The notes under the pieces are model-generated. The model did no database searches. It was not told the origin of the DNA and was given only the letters and a program-made list of their open reading frames with translations. DNA of 64,000 nt from Symbiodinium natans (taxonomy: Eukaryota > Sar > Dinophyceae > Suessiales > Symbiodiniaceae). This document shows positions 62,724 to 64,000 of this stretch, piece by piece. Position 1 is the first letter of the stretch; each line of letters opens with the position of its first letter. Location: positions 530,001-594,000 of the forward strand of contig CAJNDS010002479.1 of the NCBI GenBank assembly GCA_905221605.1, read 5' to 3'. The translations under genes and the position numbers were made by a program.

Positions 62724-63391
62724 CCCCAAGCGCAGTTCAGGAGCTGGTGAAGCTCCGCCAGGCGCGCGACGAGAAGCTGGCATCCGAGCAGCTTGTGAGC
62801 CCGGTGGTACCGTTCTCTGTTTTTTTTGGGTTAAGGGTTTAGGATTCAGGGTTCAAAACAAGGGGTAGGGTTTTGGGTTTAGGGTTTAGGGGTTTAGGGG
62901 TGTAGGGGTTTGGGGTTTGGGGTTTAGGGTTTAGGTTGCCTTTTAAAGTAGCCAACCCCTCACACAGGGTGCCCTCCAAGGAAGAAGCAGGCGCTCGAAG
63001 AGAAGCAGAAGCAGCGTGAGGCAGAGAGGTCGAAGCTCAAAGAGCGGACGGAGGCCTACGAGAAGGAGTATGCCGACACCGCCTCTGAGCTGGTGAAGCT
63101 CCGCAGCTCAGATGCTCAGTACCCTGAAAGATGTTCCTTTCAGAGTCGTTGGGGATCCCTTTTCTCAACTTTACGAAGCCGAACAATACCCTGAACTCTA
63201 GACCCCAAGCAAACATTCCTAAACACTAAACCGTACGAAACTACACCCCCCCCCCAAAGCCCTAAACCCTAAACAAACACTCCTAGAGACCCTTTTCATC
63301 AACAGGCTTTGGGAGCAACTGAGGCCGAGAAGCCAAGCTCAACGGGAACTTCTTCGTGGAGCCCGAGGCGAAGTTGCTGTTCCTGGGGCGG
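62724..63391 (+). CDS. Ribosomal protein uL30 (RPL7), 5' part, three exons, truncated by the window end
   Basis: Exons 62724-62790, 62981-63105 and 63330-63391 close in phase and read QELVKLRQARDEKLASEQ-KKQALEEKQ, then RTEAYEKEYADTASELVKLR, then KAKLNGNFFVEPEAKLLFLGR. The basic N-terminal helix, the EYxxxxxxLxxxKR region and the (G)xFxVEPEAKLxFxxR strand match eukaryotic L7 of the large ribosomal subunit, just before its RGIN motif, which should be in the next exon beyond position 64000. The first Met is not in these exons and must lie in an upstream exon I could not place. Intron 1 (62791-62980, GC-AG) is a family I element with TTTAGGG inside, and intron 2 (63106-63329) is also GC-AG. The third intron begins GTTTGG at 63392. 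Confidence 0.7.
62791..62980 (+). mobile_element. uL30 intron: family I element with TTTAGGG tract (GC-AG)
   Basis: It starts GCTTGTGAGCCCGGTGGTAC and ends GGGTGCCCTCCAAG, as in MFS introns 2 and 5. The interior carries TTTAGGG variants. Splicing gives SEQKKQALEE. Confidence 0.75.
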
Positions 63392-63521
63392 GTTTGGAAT
63401 GAGTTGTTACAATTCTATGGACCTTTGTTTTCAAGAAAGAGTCGCGCAATAGCGTGATGATAGAATGGCAACGGAAGAATGTCATTATGTGATAACTTTT
63501 GACAAGGGGCCCTCTCCATAC

Positions 63522-63615
63522 ATACATGCATACATACGTACATGCATACATACATACATATATAATATGTACACCTACATATATGTATACGTGTATGTGT
63601 ATGTGTATGTATATG

Positions 63616-63647
<32 letters not shown>

Positions 63648-63883
63648 AGTTTTTACAGTTAATTTACGCCTATCCCTGTATATATAACCCTGCAGTTTAC
63701 ACATCTCCACAATCCTGCTTATGTTCTTTACATACATATGGTTATTTATATATATAGAGAGAGAGAGCTCGGTTTTGACTCTCGTTATATAACAAGATGT
63801 ACATATATGTATATATATAGAGAGAGAGAGCTCGGTTTTGACTCGTGTCACATACGATATATATATATATATATATATATACT

Positions 63884-63914
<31 letters not shown>

Positions 63915-63930
63915 TAAACCCTAAACCCTA
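63522..63930. repeat. Microsatellite-rich intron sequence
   Basis: ATAC/ATGT units (63522-63645), a TATATAGAGAGAGAGAGCTC block occurring twice (63750 and 63815) each followed by GGTTTTGACTC, and long (AT)n tracts, ending in CCCTAAA. Confidence 0.9.
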
Positions 63931-63958
63931 AGCCCTAAACCCAAGACTTTCTTTTTAG

Positions 63959-63959
<1 letters not shown>

Positions 63960-64000
<41 letters not shown>
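63960..64000. repeat. Poly-C run at the window end
   Basis: 41 consecutive C reach the last base. It follows telomere-like CCCTAAA after a short spacer. The run may continue beyond the window or mark an assembly boundary. Confidence 0.9.

Overview
This is a eukaryotic nuclear window, and the evidence points to a dinoflagellate. Four lines support this. (1) TTTAGGG/CCCTAAA telomere-type repeats occur in dozens of internal arrays, in both orientations. (2) All the introns I could resolve end in AG, nearly always followed by G, and many begin with GC or GA instead of GT, as reported for dinoflagellate nuclear genes. (3) Two copies of a motif close to the dinoflagellate spliced leader lie just upstream of an intronless ORF. 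(4) Genes are sparse, with short exons, and every confident gene is on the + strand. I found no prokaryotic feature (operon, CRISPR, Shine-Dalgarno) and no rRNA or tRNA gene. Genus and species cannot be told from this sequence.

Layout. 0-6 kb: an intronless peroxisomal 3-ketoacyl-CoA thiolase (1982-3262), then exons of two unidentified genes (3723-4334 and 5510-6142). 6.4-8.6 kb: a complete seven-exon Bcr/CflA-type MFS transporter whose reading frame I could reconstruct through six introns (412 aa). 8.6-12.9 kb: mostly telomeric arrays and short inverted-repeat elements. 12.9-14.3 kb: exons of a DUF3820-like (FGKYKG) protein. 14.7-22.6 kb: microsatellites and a block of dispersed repeats. 22.8-23.8 kb: a three-exon PPR-like protein with a signal-peptide-like N terminus. 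24.5-53 kb: repeat-rich sequence holding a large foldback element, two more DUF3820-like exon sets, a 919-bp retroelement with a perfect 16-bp target-site duplication, a reverse-transcriptase relic, several orphan exons, and the intronless ORF with relict spliced leaders (48847-49524). 53.4-59.6 kb: a long, finely divided gene for an RS-rich protein. 60.6-61.4 kb: a 700-bp array shifted to the 8-mer TTTTAGGG. 61.9-62.4 kb: a second reverse-transcriptase relic. 62.7-63.4 kb: the 5' part of the gene for ribosomal protein uL30 (RPL7), cut off by the window end.

The main observation is how genes and repeats fit together. Several families of short (about 80-220 bp) elements with inverted ends recur across the window. 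Where exons can be read, these elements occupy introns exactly: the reading frame closes only if the element plus one copy of its flanking direct repeat is removed. The same family is found in unrelated genes (MFS, PPR, RS-rich and uL30). Many elements carry a telomeric-repeat tract in their middle, and at least two introns are almost nothing but CCCTAAA repeats flanked by a short duplication of coding sequence. I read this as introner-like intron gain in which telomeric repeats are part of the cargo or are acquired later. All gene models here are hand-made and need transcript support.
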